This document shows, piece by piece, positions 22,138 to 33,500 of a stretch of 64,000 nt of DNA (its first letter is position 1; the number at the start of each line of letters is the position of its first letter). The notes beneath the pieces were generated by a model that was not told the origin of the DNA, did no database searches, and worked only from the letters and a program-made list of their open reading frames with translations. The DNA is taken from positions 1,426,001 through 1,490,000 of the forward strand of contig OX388306.1 in NCBI GenBank assembly GCA_947579605.1, written 5' to 3'. The position numbers were made by a program, and so were the translations under genes. The stretch is from Athripsodes cinereus (Eukaryota; Arthropoda; Insecta; Trichoptera; Leptoceridae).

Positions 22138-22667
22138 ACTAGCTGACCCGGCAAACGTTGTTGCCATATACATTATTTATTTGTCATATACCTACATTAT
22201 ATATCGACTGGAGTTGAAAATGATTGAATTACTAATATCGCTATTAAAAAATAGGGGTTGATGGCAGAAGTGTGAAAATTTAGGGCTGTATCTATTTTTT
22301 AATGCCTCATCATAAAAAAATGTAAATTGTTTATGTATTATGCGTTTAATAATAATGAATTTATTATAACTTTATAAGTCGCTAAATCCTTTCTAGTTAG
22401 TCCCCAAAGAACATCAGGAATAATAATATGAACCCATATAATTATTATAATGTTCTTATGAAATAAAAATAAAAAAAATTGTTCAAAAAAATAAAAAAAA
22501 AACAGTGTAGACCACCTTTAACTTTTAGGGGTACGAAAAATATATGTTGGCCGATTCTCAGACATACCCGATAAGTACACCAAATTTCATCAAAATCGGT
22601 CCTGCCGTTTCGGAGGAGTACGATAACAAACACCGTGACACCAGAATTTTATATATTAGATTAAAGT
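22138..22667 (+). mobile_element. Widespread insect retroposon (RTE-like 3' region)
   Basis: Starts ACTAGCTGACCCGGCAAACG, a sequence I recognise as the start of a repeat common in insect genomes. It carries the block ATTTCATCAAAATCGGTCC, GCCGTTTCGGAGGAGTA, and ends TTTTATATATTAGATTA. Non-coding; assignment to the RTE group is from memory and uncertain. Confidence 0.6.
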
Positions 22668-22754
22668 AAAACAAAATATTAAATTATAGCATCTTTGTAC
22701 TCGTGAATGTGAAAAGTCCGGATCTACAACGTCAAATATTCAAATAATTACAGT

Positions 22755-23392
22755 AAAAGAACAGGAGCCTAAGTTGAGTTGCTCGTACTGTCAGAAATGC
22801 TATATTATCTTCATGGTAACGGTGCAACATAAAGGGTCGTTCACATTTGTTCACTTTCAGTGATCACTTCGGATGATCCTCCAAGATGAATAGGTGTGAA
22901 CGGGCGTTTCATCAATAGTGATCACTAGCGATGACGGAGGAAAGAGATTACCACTCGTCATAATTTTGAGGAAAGGTCCTTTCACTGAAACGACCATAAA
23001 CAAGTTTTATCTTATTATTTGTTTTATTCTCTATGAATTTGTATTGAATGTCAGAATCATGTACAAAATTATTATGCAGTCGAGAGCTATATTAATTTAT
23101 TTTATGTGTTATTTTTCATTTTAAAATTTGTTTTATTTATTTTTTTACGAAAATATGTTAAACTACATACAACATGACTGAGAGTGTTGACATGGTAGTG
23201 AAAGCATAGGGTGAACAAGTGTGAAGAGACGTGTTCACTTTCGATGAACAGCTTTGACCCTGACACTCTGGATGATCATCCAAAGTGAAGCAATGTGAAT
23301 GCTACTTAAGCAATTTCCGTTGTTACCATGGAGATAATGTAGCGTTACTGACTGAACGAGCAATCCGACGTAGACTCCTGTTATATCACAAA
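22755..23392. mobile_element. Outer inverted-repeat element around MITE-B
   Basis: ACAGGAGCCTAAGTTGAGTTGC and CATGGTAACGG on the left are mirrored on the right by CCGTTGTTACCATGG and GACGTAGACTCCTGT. The two halves are separated by MITE-B, so an older palindromic element was split by it. Confidence 0.6.
22833..23306. mobile_element. PIF/Harbinger-like MITE-B, intact copy (474 bp)
   Basis: Flanked by TAA at 22830-22832 and 23307-23309, the 3-bp TWA duplication typical of PIF/Harbinger. Ends are AGGGTCGTTCACATTTG and, inverted, AGTAGCATTCACATTGC. Interior repeats of AGTGATCAC are seen. A second copy (31871-33498) carries an R4-like insertion, and this copy provides the empty-site reference. 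No transposase. Confidence 0.8.
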
Positions 23393-23540
23393 AACCAATA
23401 AGAAATTTCGATTCGTTTATCTTTTAGTCAATTTGTGAAAATTTGGTTGACAAAGACGTTGTACAGAACTTTATTGAATTACACATACAAAATGTTTATA
23501 TTAACTACTATTTAAGATAAAGTTAACATTAACCAGTGCA

Positions 23541-23790
23541 TCCCGTGGAGCACCCGGTAAAGAATTGGTCTCCCACTCTTCTCTGTGAGTTTTCGAGTGT
23601 CCTGTAAAAGGCAGGTGTTCGAAAAAATAAGAAATTTTACATCTTAAATTCGGCGATGAGGTTTGCCACCCATCCTGAATGTCTTGATTTTATATTGGCA
23701 CGGAGAAGATAGCTTGCATGTTTTATATGCAGCTGGTCTGCTGGCTACCCCACTTGTGGGATATGCCGTGATGGTATAGTAGTAGTAGTA
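23541..23790 (+). repeat. TAG-tail repeat, best complete copy
   Basis: Runs from TCCCGTGGAGCACCCGG through GGTCTCCCACTCTTCTCTG, GTTTTCGAGTGTCC and GGCACGGAGAAGATAGC to GTGGGATATGCCGTGATGG and a (TAG)n tail. About 240 bp, short, without coding, and with a simple-repeat tail, it behaves like a SINE. GTGGAGCACCCGG and TTTTCGAGTGTCC sit where worn pol III A and B boxes would be, but the match is weak. Confidence 0.8.
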
Positions 23791-24210
23791 GTAGTAACAT
23801 TAACCACCCACACGTCTGTCTATACCGACATTATTGATTTGACTCGCTTCATAATAATATTATTATTAATTTATAATATCTTCAACGTCTAGGTATCACA
23901 AGTTTAATGATAATATTATTTGTAATACCTACCGTCATTGGCGTATCTAAGGTTTTCATTGCGGATAGCCCCACCCTCAAAAAATAAATAAGCTTTCTAC
24001 TAATGTAGGTATAAAGTATGCAAGGTATAAACAAAAGATCCATTTTACAAAAAAAAGTTCTTTTAAAAAAATATTATAACGAAAATATATTATAAAATTT
24101 TACTCCATAATAATCATGTATATTTACATATATATCCACGGGATTGAAACCTGAGAGAGAGAGAGAGAAAGAATGATTCATTTTGTAACCAATGTGCAGT
24201 AAAGAATTAA

Positions 24211-24390
24211 TTTTTTTTTTTTTTAAAGATATATCTGGGTGTTTGTTACCCAAATACAACCTTATACATCTTTCATAGTAAGCTACTAAAAGCTTGTGCC
24301 GTGAAAGGGTAGTTTGCCGGCACCTGGTATCGAACCACGGACCCCTTGTTCACGAGGCCGGAAATGTACCTCCAGGCTACCGACGAACTC
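24211..24390 (-). mobile_element. tRNA-derived SINE-1 copy
   Basis: Begins with a 14-T run (poly(A) on the minus strand), then the body and head ending CTCCAGGCTACCGACGAACTC. The B-box reads GGTATCGAACC on the plus strand. Confidence 0.88.
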
Positions 24391-24439
24391 GATGAATTTA
24401 GTATCAACTATTAGATACTTAAACATCTTTAATATCAAA

Positions 24440-24615
24440 GCATACCACACAAGTGGGATAGCCAGCAGACCAACCGCGTGATATAAACATACTAGCTTTC
24501 TTCTCCGTGCCAGCAAAAATTTAGACGTTCAGGAAAGGTGGCAAATCTCATTGCTGAATTATATATGAAAAAAGTCTTTATTTTTTTAAACACCTGCTTT
24601 TTATAGGACGCTTTC
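24440..24615 (-). repeat. TAG-tail repeat copy
   Basis: CATACCACACAAGTGGGATAG, CAGCAGACCAACC, ACGTTCAGGAAAGGTGGC and CTCATTGCTGAATTATA in order; ends in TTTTTATAGGACGC. Confidence 0.75.
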
Positions 24616-24629
24616 TTTATTCATTCTAT

Positions 24630-25300
24630 ACAGTTTCATAGAAGATATACATTCATATTAAATAAAATCAATATACAGAGGGCGAGTTTATCGCAAAGAC
24701 GCGATCTCTTCCAACTAACTTTACTATTAGATATTGTGTATCCATTTTTATTCATTAACCGTTAGATAACATAAATTAAACTAACTTATCATTATACGTC
24801 TGCGAAACACACGCAGAACATACATAACTAATATTCGCAAAGCCTATTATTTATATATTATTACTTATATCTATATGTGTTATTATTAATTATTATAACG
24901 ATTATTATCAGTGTGGTTTTGACATTTATCTATGTATATATTTTGTAATCAACATTATAATATATTGAGGCATGTAATTATTGAAATGATGTAACGTTGT
25001 GTAGCGCATGTCATGTCACTAATGGAATCAATGTGACACACGTGTATCATCGTGAACAAGATATAATAAAAAATGTAACTACGTGAATAAGATATAATAA
25101 AAATGTTTACCTGATGGTAGAAGACCATCGAGATTGAGCAAAAAAATACTCTTAGATAACTATGGATAATCCGACTCTTAAAACTTAATACAAGAGATTA
25201 TGAATATTAAATAAATAAAAATATTGGTAAAACACAACGAGTGCATATCAAGGTCATATTTATATACATTTTAGAGAAAATGTAAGTTTTTGACTTTTTT
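24630..25300. other. No gene; one shared short repeat
   Basis: ATACAGAGGGCGAGTTTATCG (24674-24694) also occurs inverted near 57470-57495 and in variant form near 37432 and 37606, so it marks a dispersed repeat of unknown type. The remainder is AT-rich with no gene. Confidence 0.45.
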
Positions 25301-25307
25301 GGGTACA

Positions 25308-25473
25308 TTGAAACAAACTTTCTACTATAGATTAAACAAACGAGAGGGAGTCTTTCGACTTCTTAGGTCATTATTAATATCAATAGATATTGATAGTGAC
25401 CTCAAAAGTCGAAAGACGCCTCTCTCGTGTTTGTTTGATCTATATTTGATAGAAGAAAACACTTGTTTCAATT
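25308..25473. mobile_element. Fold-back element, hammerhead-like arms
   Basis: Arms 25308-25386 and 25388-25473 are inverted copies with almost no loop. The right arm reads TTGATAG, T, GAC/GTC short stem, GAA, AGACGCCT, C (25390-25422), the order of a minimal hammerhead but with a changed core. The tail CACTTGTTTCAATTTATCC is shared with 55692-55914. The 81-codon frame is incidental. Confidence 0.6.
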
Positions 25474-25479
25474 TATCCT

Positions 25480-26110
25480 GTACACCTATACAACAAATAA
25501 ATCAACATTGTTGTATTATTATTTTTTTCCTATAAGTACAATCGATATTTTGGAATATTCCAATAATGATGGAATTAATCAGATACGATAGTGTTGTGAG
25601 TAGAGTCCGATTAAAGAATTTGAAATGATTTGGATAATATTATGTGAAACCAATTACTGACGAAAAAATGACCGAAAAGTGTTTCAAAGAACACTTATTT
25701 TTGATGACATTCGCATATTGAATACGAAAAATCAACATATCCGAAAAAATCTAATAAAAGCTTGAATATTGAGAATTTAATATCGTTTGAATTGTTTACT
25801 GAAATATAAAATCAAAGAAAAAAGTCAAAATGACTCCCCTTTTATCGTGTTATTTTATTTCCTCAAAAGCTTCAGGTATTCTTTCAGCTAGTACCATACG
25901 ATAAGAATATAAAAGAATTTCAGCAGTATTACATGAAAAAATACTTTGAAATATGATTACACATTCTGAAGTCTGTCATTTCGTTTCATGCCTGAATCCG
26001 AATTTTTCATAATAAAATATATCTTATTACAATCGTATTATAATATTTCATAGCACTAGGTAACAGTGATACTTCTGACGCGACGTTTAACATTTTTTTA
26101 AATCTATTTA
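25480..26110. other. No gene seen
   Basis: AT-rich, no recognisable repeat or coding signal. Confidence 0.4.
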
Positions 26111-26118
26111 TTATTTGG

Positions 26119-26205
26119 TAAGAAAGGGATCTTGATTGGTTTGCTAATTGTTGTAATTAATTGATATTTTTATTTTGATTGTATGATCCATAAAGAATAG
26201 ATAAA
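26119..26205 (+). repeat. Retroelement-like 3' end, shared with 183-267
   Basis: GATCTTGATTGGTTTGC, TTGTAATTAATTG and TATGATCCATAAAGAATAG align in order with 190-265. Confidence 0.55.
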
Positions 26206-26364
26206 AAAAATATGTAGCATGACCTTAACCCACCATCTCCCCCTAAGCCCCCCACCCATCGCGAGACTTTTGAGACTCTTGAGTATCCACAGATAATCCA
26301 GAACCTGAAGGCCCCATTATTTAGACAATGCGGTCGATTCCGGCGAACTTTTTCAAACTATCGA

Positions 26365-27060
26365 ATCATTATTTATTTATTTATTTATTTACACAGTGAA
26401 CGGCTATATAAGCCTTTAACATAGAAAAGAAAATATACAATAAAAACAACAGATAGTGAAAACATATAACAAAAGTATCTACCCACACAAGCACATTAGC
26501 AATGCATAGGTACACAGCAAAATAATGTTATCAAACAAGTAGGCACCTAATAATATAATATGTACAAAGAATAATAAGAATAGGTATGATGGTACAAAGA
26601 ACACAGCAAAAAAAAAAGAATACAAGGTATGTAGGTAGGCTATAACAATATTAGCAATCAAAATGCAACAAATCTCTGTAAAACTATTCTATGAATAATA
26701 ATAACAAAAAATAAAATAATAATAATATATGCTAGGTACCAAGTACCCGCACACTGCGCCTTTCCATATAGCATAGTTCGGCAACCATCGTTAACAGTGC
26801 GCAGTGCAAATGGTACAGACGACATTGAAATAATTATTTACAAACAATTAATATAAAGTAGACGGAGAAAAAATAATAAAAAAAATAATAATAATAATAG
26901 TGTAGTGCAAAGTGCACCGAGAATAGATATAAATATATAACACTTATCAACTAGGTATATAACAATAATAAATAAAAAATAGAAAAAGAAACAAAATTTA
27001 CATCATAAAAGTTAAATGTGAGGGTCAAATGTTTTTTTCAGAAATGATTGAAAGGCCGAA
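26365..27060. other. A/T-rich retroelement-like 3' region
   Basis: Starts with a (TTTA)n run, typical of the reverse of a Jockey or CR1 (TAAA)n tail, followed by ACACAGTGAACGGCTATATAAG. It may be a minus-strand 3' UTR. TGCGCAGTGCAAATGG (about 26798-26813) recurs loosely at 26903-26918. No coding remnant. Confidence 0.35.
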
Positions 27061-27439
27061 AGTATAGTAATTAACTAGCGAATCGTTGAAGCAATTAAGG
27101 CAATATTATTAGTCTCATATTAGATATACCTACCTATTTTGCAACTTTTGGTCGGACTGGGCCGTTTATTTTGTTTTCAACAATTTTTTTTTCGGTATGG
27201 CTTTCACACCTGCCATTTCTCGTGAAAAGATAGAAAAACTAAATAAAATTATTCACAAAGTCCTCGTCGAAAGTAACACCCCAGTTTTGCTTGCTGCTTT
27301 TTATGTTTTTTTTTTTTATTGAATTTGCAAACTACAGACGAAAGGCGTCAGAACGAATTCTCGAAAGAAATCAAACCAATATTGTGAAATCATCTTCAAT
27401 AAAAAGAAATAGACACATTTTTATGCTTTCCAGCTTCAA

Positions 27440-27625
27440 ATTAGAACATATGAAAATTCAAACCGTCCTCTCCGTGCCAACCAAAAATTAAAATATTCAG
27501 TATGGGTGGCAAACCATCACTGAATTTAAGATGTAAAATGTATTTAATTTTCGGACACCTACTTCTTACAGGACACCCGAAAACTTACTGAAAAGAGTGG
27601 GAGATCATTTTTTTTTGCGGGTATT
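27440..27625 (-). repeat. TAG-tail repeat copy
   Basis: CCGTCCTCTCCGTGCC, ATTCAGTATGGGTGGC, CACTGAATTTAAGATG and AAAAGAGTGGGAGATC in family order. Confidence 0.8.
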
Positions 27626-27896
27626 CCACGGAACAGAAATATGTCAACCCATGAAATGAATTTCTTCTCATATTTTTTTCTCATCTCTTTTTCTAATAAT
27701 TTATAACTTTTGAATTTCATGAAAAATAAAACATGAAGAACACTTTTCCATGTAAGGTAATACTTATTTATCAGGAATATGTGATTCGAAATTGTCATTC
27801 CAAATATTTTTATTTTTAAAATTATGTCTACAAATAAATGCATTGCAAAATAATATGCTTTCCTACATAAGAGAATATGTTAAAGGTTTAATGATA

Positions 27897-27946
27897 ACGA
27901 AAATCTGAAAAACTCATCAATTGATGAGTTTTTCAGATTTTCGAAA
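27897..27946. repeat. Perfect 50-bp palindrome
   Basis: CGAAAATCTGAAAAACTCAT is followed after the centre CAATTG by its exact complement. No loop to speak of, and no adjacent gene; likely a fold-back relic. Confidence 0.85.
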
Positions 27947-27949
27947 AAA

Positions 27950-28580
27950 CAACTTGAAAAAACATCTTGGATAACGAAATCCATATATGTCGGTAGGGCT
28001 ACTTTAAATATAATTTAAATAATGATCTTAATCTTGTATTGATCTTAAATTATCATATAGATACCGTCTGTGAATTTAAGTATTTACATTGCTGACATAC
28101 ACATGAAAACTCAAAAGAGTTAAAATTAACATTTAAATATTTTATCCACTTCAAATTATTAAAAACGAAATCCCACTAGAGCTTTAAAGTTGTAAAATTT
28201 TGAAAACTTAATTTCTGAGTAAAACTTTCACAGATAAAAAGATGATAGAAACTAACAAAAAATTTATAGTTTTATAATATTTATTCTTTTAAATATTCCG
28301 CTGAAGGCTTAAAAAGCTTAATATAAATAAGTTTACGTGTTATGCCAAAATTGAGCTTATGCGCACAGAACTAATTCGATTAAAAGTTAACCAAGCACGT
28401 AAATCACTCATGAAACACTTTCATCCGTTTTTTTTAATGTTTTTAAATATTTGATGTATTTTAAAAATCAAGTAACAGGGGCTTTGTATTTAATGACACT
28501 TGAATGACACGTCTTGAAATTAATCGAGTATCTTATTTATTATGACACAAAGAAGGCATTCTTTAAATACAGTAATTAGT
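27950..28580. other. No gene seen
   Basis: AT-rich with no repeat or coding support. Confidence 0.4.
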
Positions 28581-28664
28581 CACTGGCTACACCACTTGCT
28601 CGAGATTCCGTGATGGCTTAAAAAGTAAGACTCAATTTTGTTTTCAGAAAATGACAATTCAATT

Positions 28665-28900
28665 CCGCTCCGTGAAACATCTGATAAAAAATTCGTCTCC
28701 CACCCTTTTCTGTGAGTTTTTAAGTGTCCTGTAAAAAGCAAAAGTGGTCCGAATATAAAACAATTACAATCTAAAATTAGCGATAATTTGCCACCTATCA
28801 CGAATTTCTTTATTTTTTGCTGGCACGGAGAGGACAGTTCGCATGTTTATTACATGCAGGTTACCCTACTTGAATGATATGGCGTTATGGCAGAGTAGTA
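28665..28900 (+). repeat. TAG-tail repeat copy
   Basis: GTCTCCCACCCTTTTCTGTG, GCACGGAGAGGACAGTTCGC, TATTACATGCAGG and a TAG-rich tail. The 73-codon minus-strand frame is incidental. Confidence 0.75.
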
Positions 28901-28919
28901 GTAGAAGACAATTCAATGC

Positions 28920-29620
28920 CATGTATCTGTCAAATTGAAAGATGATATTTCTACGGTTGGTATTTGCCGTATTACAACTTGAATTTATTTTCTAAAGCTC
29001 TTAAATCGGTATAGTCACCCCAACTTGTATTTTATAAACAAATTTCAAGAGCATTTGCTTTCTCTTCCATTCCGAGCTTAATACTACACAAACTTGATGT
29101 ATAGCGATGAAGTTTAACGAGTTTGGTGAGCTTTTGCTACTGTAACGCTAATAGGATGGTTGTGTTTTATGGATTAGAAAGATAACAATATTATGTATAG
29201 TACAGCATCTGTGTGCTGACCAGTGAACGGGATATATATTATAAAATATAAAGTAAATACAAAAAGGGGACCTGAGGAGAGAGTGAAGATTATCCTGGAC
29301 AAAGGAACCCTATAGATAAATTTCATGAACTTTTCAGAGTTTGTAGATAAAAATATATTACACATGTATGCATCCATTAGTAATTAACCAGAAAATTGAA
29401 AAATCGTTGTTCGATATTTTTGATTTTTTCTTAATATTTTGTCTGTTAATTGCCTGATATGTTTTGATAACTTTCAAACAAGTAGGTACTATTATTTTTC
29501 ACTCACTATTTTTTTTATTTGGCGACCATTTTTCTATCGTGCCGTGGGTGACCCTTTGAAAAATTATGATATTTTTTTTATTTATGAACATATCGAGATA
29601 ATTTAAAAAAATACATTGTA
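28920..29620. other. No gene; AT-rich
   Basis: Position 29262-29325 (AAAAGGGGACCTGAGGAG) could be a very degraded type-3 RT end on the minus strand, but it is too eroded to claim. Confidence 0.35.
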
Positions 29621-29627
29621 AGTATAA

Positions 29628-29900
29628 GGCGATTAGTAAAAAGTGAAATAAGATACTGAGACAAACAGTATTTACCTATAGGATTTGAACAAAAGAATGT
29701 TGGGAGAAGCCCGTGTTGATAAGAAAGTAATTATATTTCATTGATATATTCATTGATAAATACTTTCATATCAACACGGGATTCTCCCAACATTCTTTTG
29801 TTCAAATCCTATAAATACTGCTAGTCTCTGTAACTTATTTCACTTTTTACTAATCGCCTGATGATGTAGTCGAGAGTCTCCGAATACTAGTAAACGAATT
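29628..29900. mobile_element. Inverted repeat followed by a decayed hammerhead-like motif
   Basis: Arms 29628-29729 and 29769-29858 are inverted (AACAAAAGAATGTTGGGAGAA mirrored by TTCTCCCAACATTCTTTTGTT). Immediately after the right arm comes CTGATGA (29858-29864), T, a mismatched stem GTAGTC/GTCTCC with loop GAGA, GAA, and self-complementary TACTAGTA. The text after it (ATACTGTGTTTTTTT) resembles the tails of the other hammerhead loci. Likely a Penelope-like terminal repeat. Confidence 0.6.
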
Positions 29901-29989
29901 TAATAAAATTCATTTTGAAGTTAACTACATACTGTGTTTTTTTTCAATTTATCTTCACCAATGTATTAAAGATGTGAAATGTTCTAATG

Positions 29990-30075
29990 TTTTTCGAATA
30001 ACTGCCTTTTACGGGACACTGAACAGCTTACAGAGTTTTTTTTTCTGAAAACTTCGTAGGGTTTTCTCAAAAATA
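29990..30075 (-). repeat. TAG-tail repeat, partial
   Basis: GAATAACTGCCTTTTACGGGAC and ACTGAACAGCTTACAG resemble the 5' third of the family on the minus strand. Confidence 0.5.
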
Positions 30076-30215
30076 TTTCACTGAAAACAATTGAGGTGGA
30101 AAGTAATCTAAGATATTTTATTGAAATACCTATTCCTTCATAAGTCTTTAAACCTGTTGCGCAATAAAATTCTAAATAAATAACAAAGGACTTTTACCAA
30201 TAATATTATTATGTA

Positions 30216-31166
30216 GGGGAAGGTTACTAAGACGGGACGATTTTTTTTGAAACTTTGTAATTTAGTCGTGAATTGATTTTTTTTTAATATTTTTATTAAA
30301 TATTAAAGTTTAAGGATTGGTCAATCGACTGAGATAAAATAATCGTGTTTTGCTTCGTGTAGTTTTAAACAATATCTTTTTTATTTTAATCTGTTTTTTT
30401 CCCGTTTTAGGTAACCGGTTACCCAAAACGGGACAAAGCGTTACAAAAGAAGGAACATGAGTACAAAAAGGTTCCTTAATTACCTTTGCTATAATTTATC
30501 AATAAAAACGTTTATATATACAAATATTAGAAAAAACAATATTGCATGAATAAACATATAAAGTTTTAGAACACAGTTTAGAGACGATGATTAGCAGTAT
30601 CAGTTTTCGGTGCTCCACTCATTGCGATTAGTTTATCGTGCATATGAATATTTTTCTGAAAGAAAAAAGAAATAAAGATGTACCTAATGTTGAAAAAACT
30701 GCTCAACTCATTTGGTTTGATCCTAATTTTTTTTTTCTTAAGAAAATAATTTCAGTATATGTCCCGTCTTAAGTAACTCGTGTTTGTCTCGTATTAGGTA
30801 ACCGTAACAAAAATAATAATTTTTTATCGTGTTCCTACGTCTTCATAATTTATAAATAAAAGTTTATATAATATATTAAAAGAATGTAATACTTATACGT
30901 TAATGCATTAAAACATTGCCTACCTTGTAATTTTGAGCCGAAAGTAGACAATATGGCGAAGATAAATATTGATTCAATTATGCAGAAATCACAAATTACA
31001 CACGCATGCACTCAAACCTCAGTCAAATTGCGATCTGATTTAGGATTACCTTCATTGCGTCCAGTATCTACATTTCTGTGTTGACAATAATCTGCCATCT
31101 ATAAGAGGATCGGAGAATTTAGCTTGTCCCGTCTTAGGTAAAATCCCGTCTTAGGTAACCTTCCCC
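30216..31166. mobile_element. 951-bp non-autonomous DNA transposon with TA duplication
   Basis: Ends GGGGAAGGTTACTAAGACGGG and, inverted, GGGGAAGGTTACCTAAGACGGG, bordered by TA on both sides (30214-30215, 31167-31168). The motif ACCTAAGACGGGA or a variant recurs inside in both orientations (near 30405, 30420, 30765, 30790, 31128, 31145), as subterminal transposase-binding repeats do. No transposase frame; a TA target suggests a mariner-related or similar helper. Confidence 0.75.
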
Positions 31167-31169
31167 TAC

Positions 31170-31840
31170 TTGTTTAAATTATATTTCCAATTTCATTGCA
31201 CGGAAGAAATGGTATTCTAGAACTTTAAAACAATTTCATTGGATCCCTTTTCACATTTAATTCGATCTACTAGAATACCCAAAGGATACTATTTTTTAAT
31301 ACATTTTTTGTTTGTTTGTCTTGCATATATCCTACCTAGACGATCGTAATTAAAATGTTTGACTATTTGGATTGCTCGGATAGTGTTTTTGTGTAAAGGT
31401 ATGCACCGAAGACCGTAAGTATGGTGTGAATTAATGTATTTCAGTTTTTCAAATACTTAAAATGAAAAAGATGGTAAGTACATATATTTATGGCATGCTG
31501 TAAGTCAATGTACGGTCATGTTAAATTGTACATGTATGCTCAACAGATATCGAACATGATGGTTTGAAGCAGGAATTGGTAGGATTGATGAACGAATTGT
31601 GAGTAAAGGGCACTAAACCAGCTTAAGGCCATTCGTAAGCATCGGAACACCTTTACTGTTTTCTACTGAAGGAAGTTTGTAAAGTTTGTAAGTTGGGCAG
31701 ATAAGATTTGTGTTGAGTAATATTCTAAAAAAACAGCGGTATATGATTATGTTTATCGATGTTATTTTTACAATTAACCATTGTACACGCATTTCTAAAT
31801 GAGAAATATGGTTTGCTCCAACTCATTTGGAAGGAAAAAT
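31170..31840. other. No gene seen
   Basis: AT-rich. AAGGCCATTCGTAAGCATCGGAAC (about 31625-31648) recalls the arm of the palindrome at 17.9 kb but is short. Confidence 0.4.
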
Positions 31841-31844
31841 TTGA

Positions 31845-31870
31845 GGGTACTCGGTAGATGTCCTGACTAA
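31845..31870 (+). pseudogene. Upstream half of a type-3 RT end, split by MITE-B
   Basis: ACTCGGTAGATGTCCTGACTAA aligns with ...AGATATCCTGGCTAA at 57.1 kb (minus). Two codons that should be CAG and TGG are now TAG and TGA. The frame continues at 33501 after the inserted MITE. Confidence 0.6.
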
Positions 31871-33498
31871 AGGGTCGTTCACATCTGTTCACTTTCAGTG
31901 ATGACTCTGGATGATCCTCCAAGATGAATAGGTATGAACGGTCGTTTCATCAATAGTGATCACTAGCGATGACGGAGGAAAGAGATAACCACTCGTCATA
32001 ATTTTGATGAAAGGTCCTTTCACTGAAACGACCATAAACAAGTTTTTTTTTTTACGCGGCGGCAGAATTGCCATCCACACTTATCAGCATTATACAACCA
32101 GATAAGTCTCCATATGATCAGTCATGGTCACACAAAAACTTAACAGTCTAATGCCGGGAAAAATTCACCTTTCCAGATATACAGGATATCAAAGGATTAG
32201 GCTCAAAACGCGGGATCAAAATACCAGCATTGTGCCTGAAATATCTGTGTTCAAAAACTTTTTTACAATATTACAAGTGTTTATTATAATAGATTTTTGT
32301 ATTTTAATGTACAAATTAACCGGTAAATCTAATTTTTGTAAATATTAAAGATTTCGGAGTTACCCCTGTAGCTGACATGACTAAAGGTATTATATAAACG
32401 GATCTAGAATGCCAAATATTTTTTATTTCTCCTGCTAGTTCTGTATATTTACGCATTTTTTCTGCGACGGTTGTTTGTATATTATGTGTATTTGGAACAG
32501 CGATGTCTATTAGGTACGTTATTTTATTACGTTTATCATGTAATACTAAATCGGGTCTATTATGATGTATTTGTCTATCTGTTATTATGGTTTTATCATA
32601 ATAGAGCCTGTAATTTTGATTTTCTAAAACCGGTTCCGGGTTGTATTTATAATAAGGTATTACTATTTGTGAGTTTAAAAGATTATGTTTAATTGCTAAA
32701 TTTTGATGTATTATTTTTGCGACATGATTATGTCTATTAGTATATTCAGTTTGAGCGAGAAGAGAACAACCCGAAACTATGTGTTGAATTGTTTCCGGTT
32801 TGGCCAGACATTTCCTACACGAATCATCAATTATATTTTGATTTTTAATGATATTTTTTTGTTTATTTTTTTGTATTTATTACCTGATCTTGAATTGCTA
32901 ACATAAAACCCTCGGTTTCCCCATACAATTCCCCAATGGTCAACCACCTGTTTGACGCATATTTGTCAACATAAGATTGGTTGAGATCATTGAGGTGTCT
33001 AGCATGAAGTACCTTCCTACCCCAAGATTCTAACAAAATATTTAAATAGTTTAATCGCGGACCTACTGTTTCGTCATTTAAATTTAAAGGTGTATGATTT
33101 TTATCGGCCTGTATTATAATTTTATGTAGTATAGAATTATTTTGTTTGTTTATTAAAAATGTTTTAAGGGATTCTATTTGATTTTTATGTAAAGAGGAAA
33201 TGTTAACAATTCCTCTTCCTCCTATACTCCTAGGGAGAATTTATTTGTTTTATTCTCTATGAATTTGTATTGAATGTCAGAATCATGTACAAAATAATTA
33301 TGCAGTCGAGAGCTATATTAATTTATTTTATGTGTTATTTTTCATTTTTGAATTTGTTTAATTATTTTTGTACGAAAATATGTTAAACTACATACAACAT
33401 GACTAAGAGTGTTGACATGGCAGTGAAAGCATATGATGAACAGCTTTGACCCTGACACTCTGGATGATCATCCAAAGTGAAGCAATGTGAATGTTACT
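31871..33498. mobile_element. MITE-B second copy, interrupted by an R4-like element
   Basis: Left part 31871-32045 and right part 33240-33498 match the uninterrupted copy at 22833-23306. The pair of TAA duplications (31868-31870 and 33499-33501) is intact. Between the parts lies a minus-strand R4/Dong-like 3' end. The frame joining across the boundaries in the type-3 RT gene shows MITE-B inserted into that gene first. Confidence 0.85.
32043..33238 (-). pseudogene. R4/Dong-like retroelement 3' end, decayed copy
   Basis: Reverse complement of 35085-36250, colinear over the whole length: coding end, 3' UTR (GATAAGTCTCCATATGATCAG) and a T-run at 32043-32053 that is its poly(A) tail. Point changes create stops (for example around 32850-32880), so unlike the 34.9 kb copy the endonuclease frame is closed. 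The 5' truncation is at the codons for the LPRS.GGRG box. The plus-strand short frames here are antisense shadows. Confidence 0.88.
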
Positions 33499-33500
33499 TA

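Noticed and set aside
29262..29325. Type-3 RT end on the minus strand
   Set aside because: Only a few codons resemble the pattern; too degraded to separate from chance.
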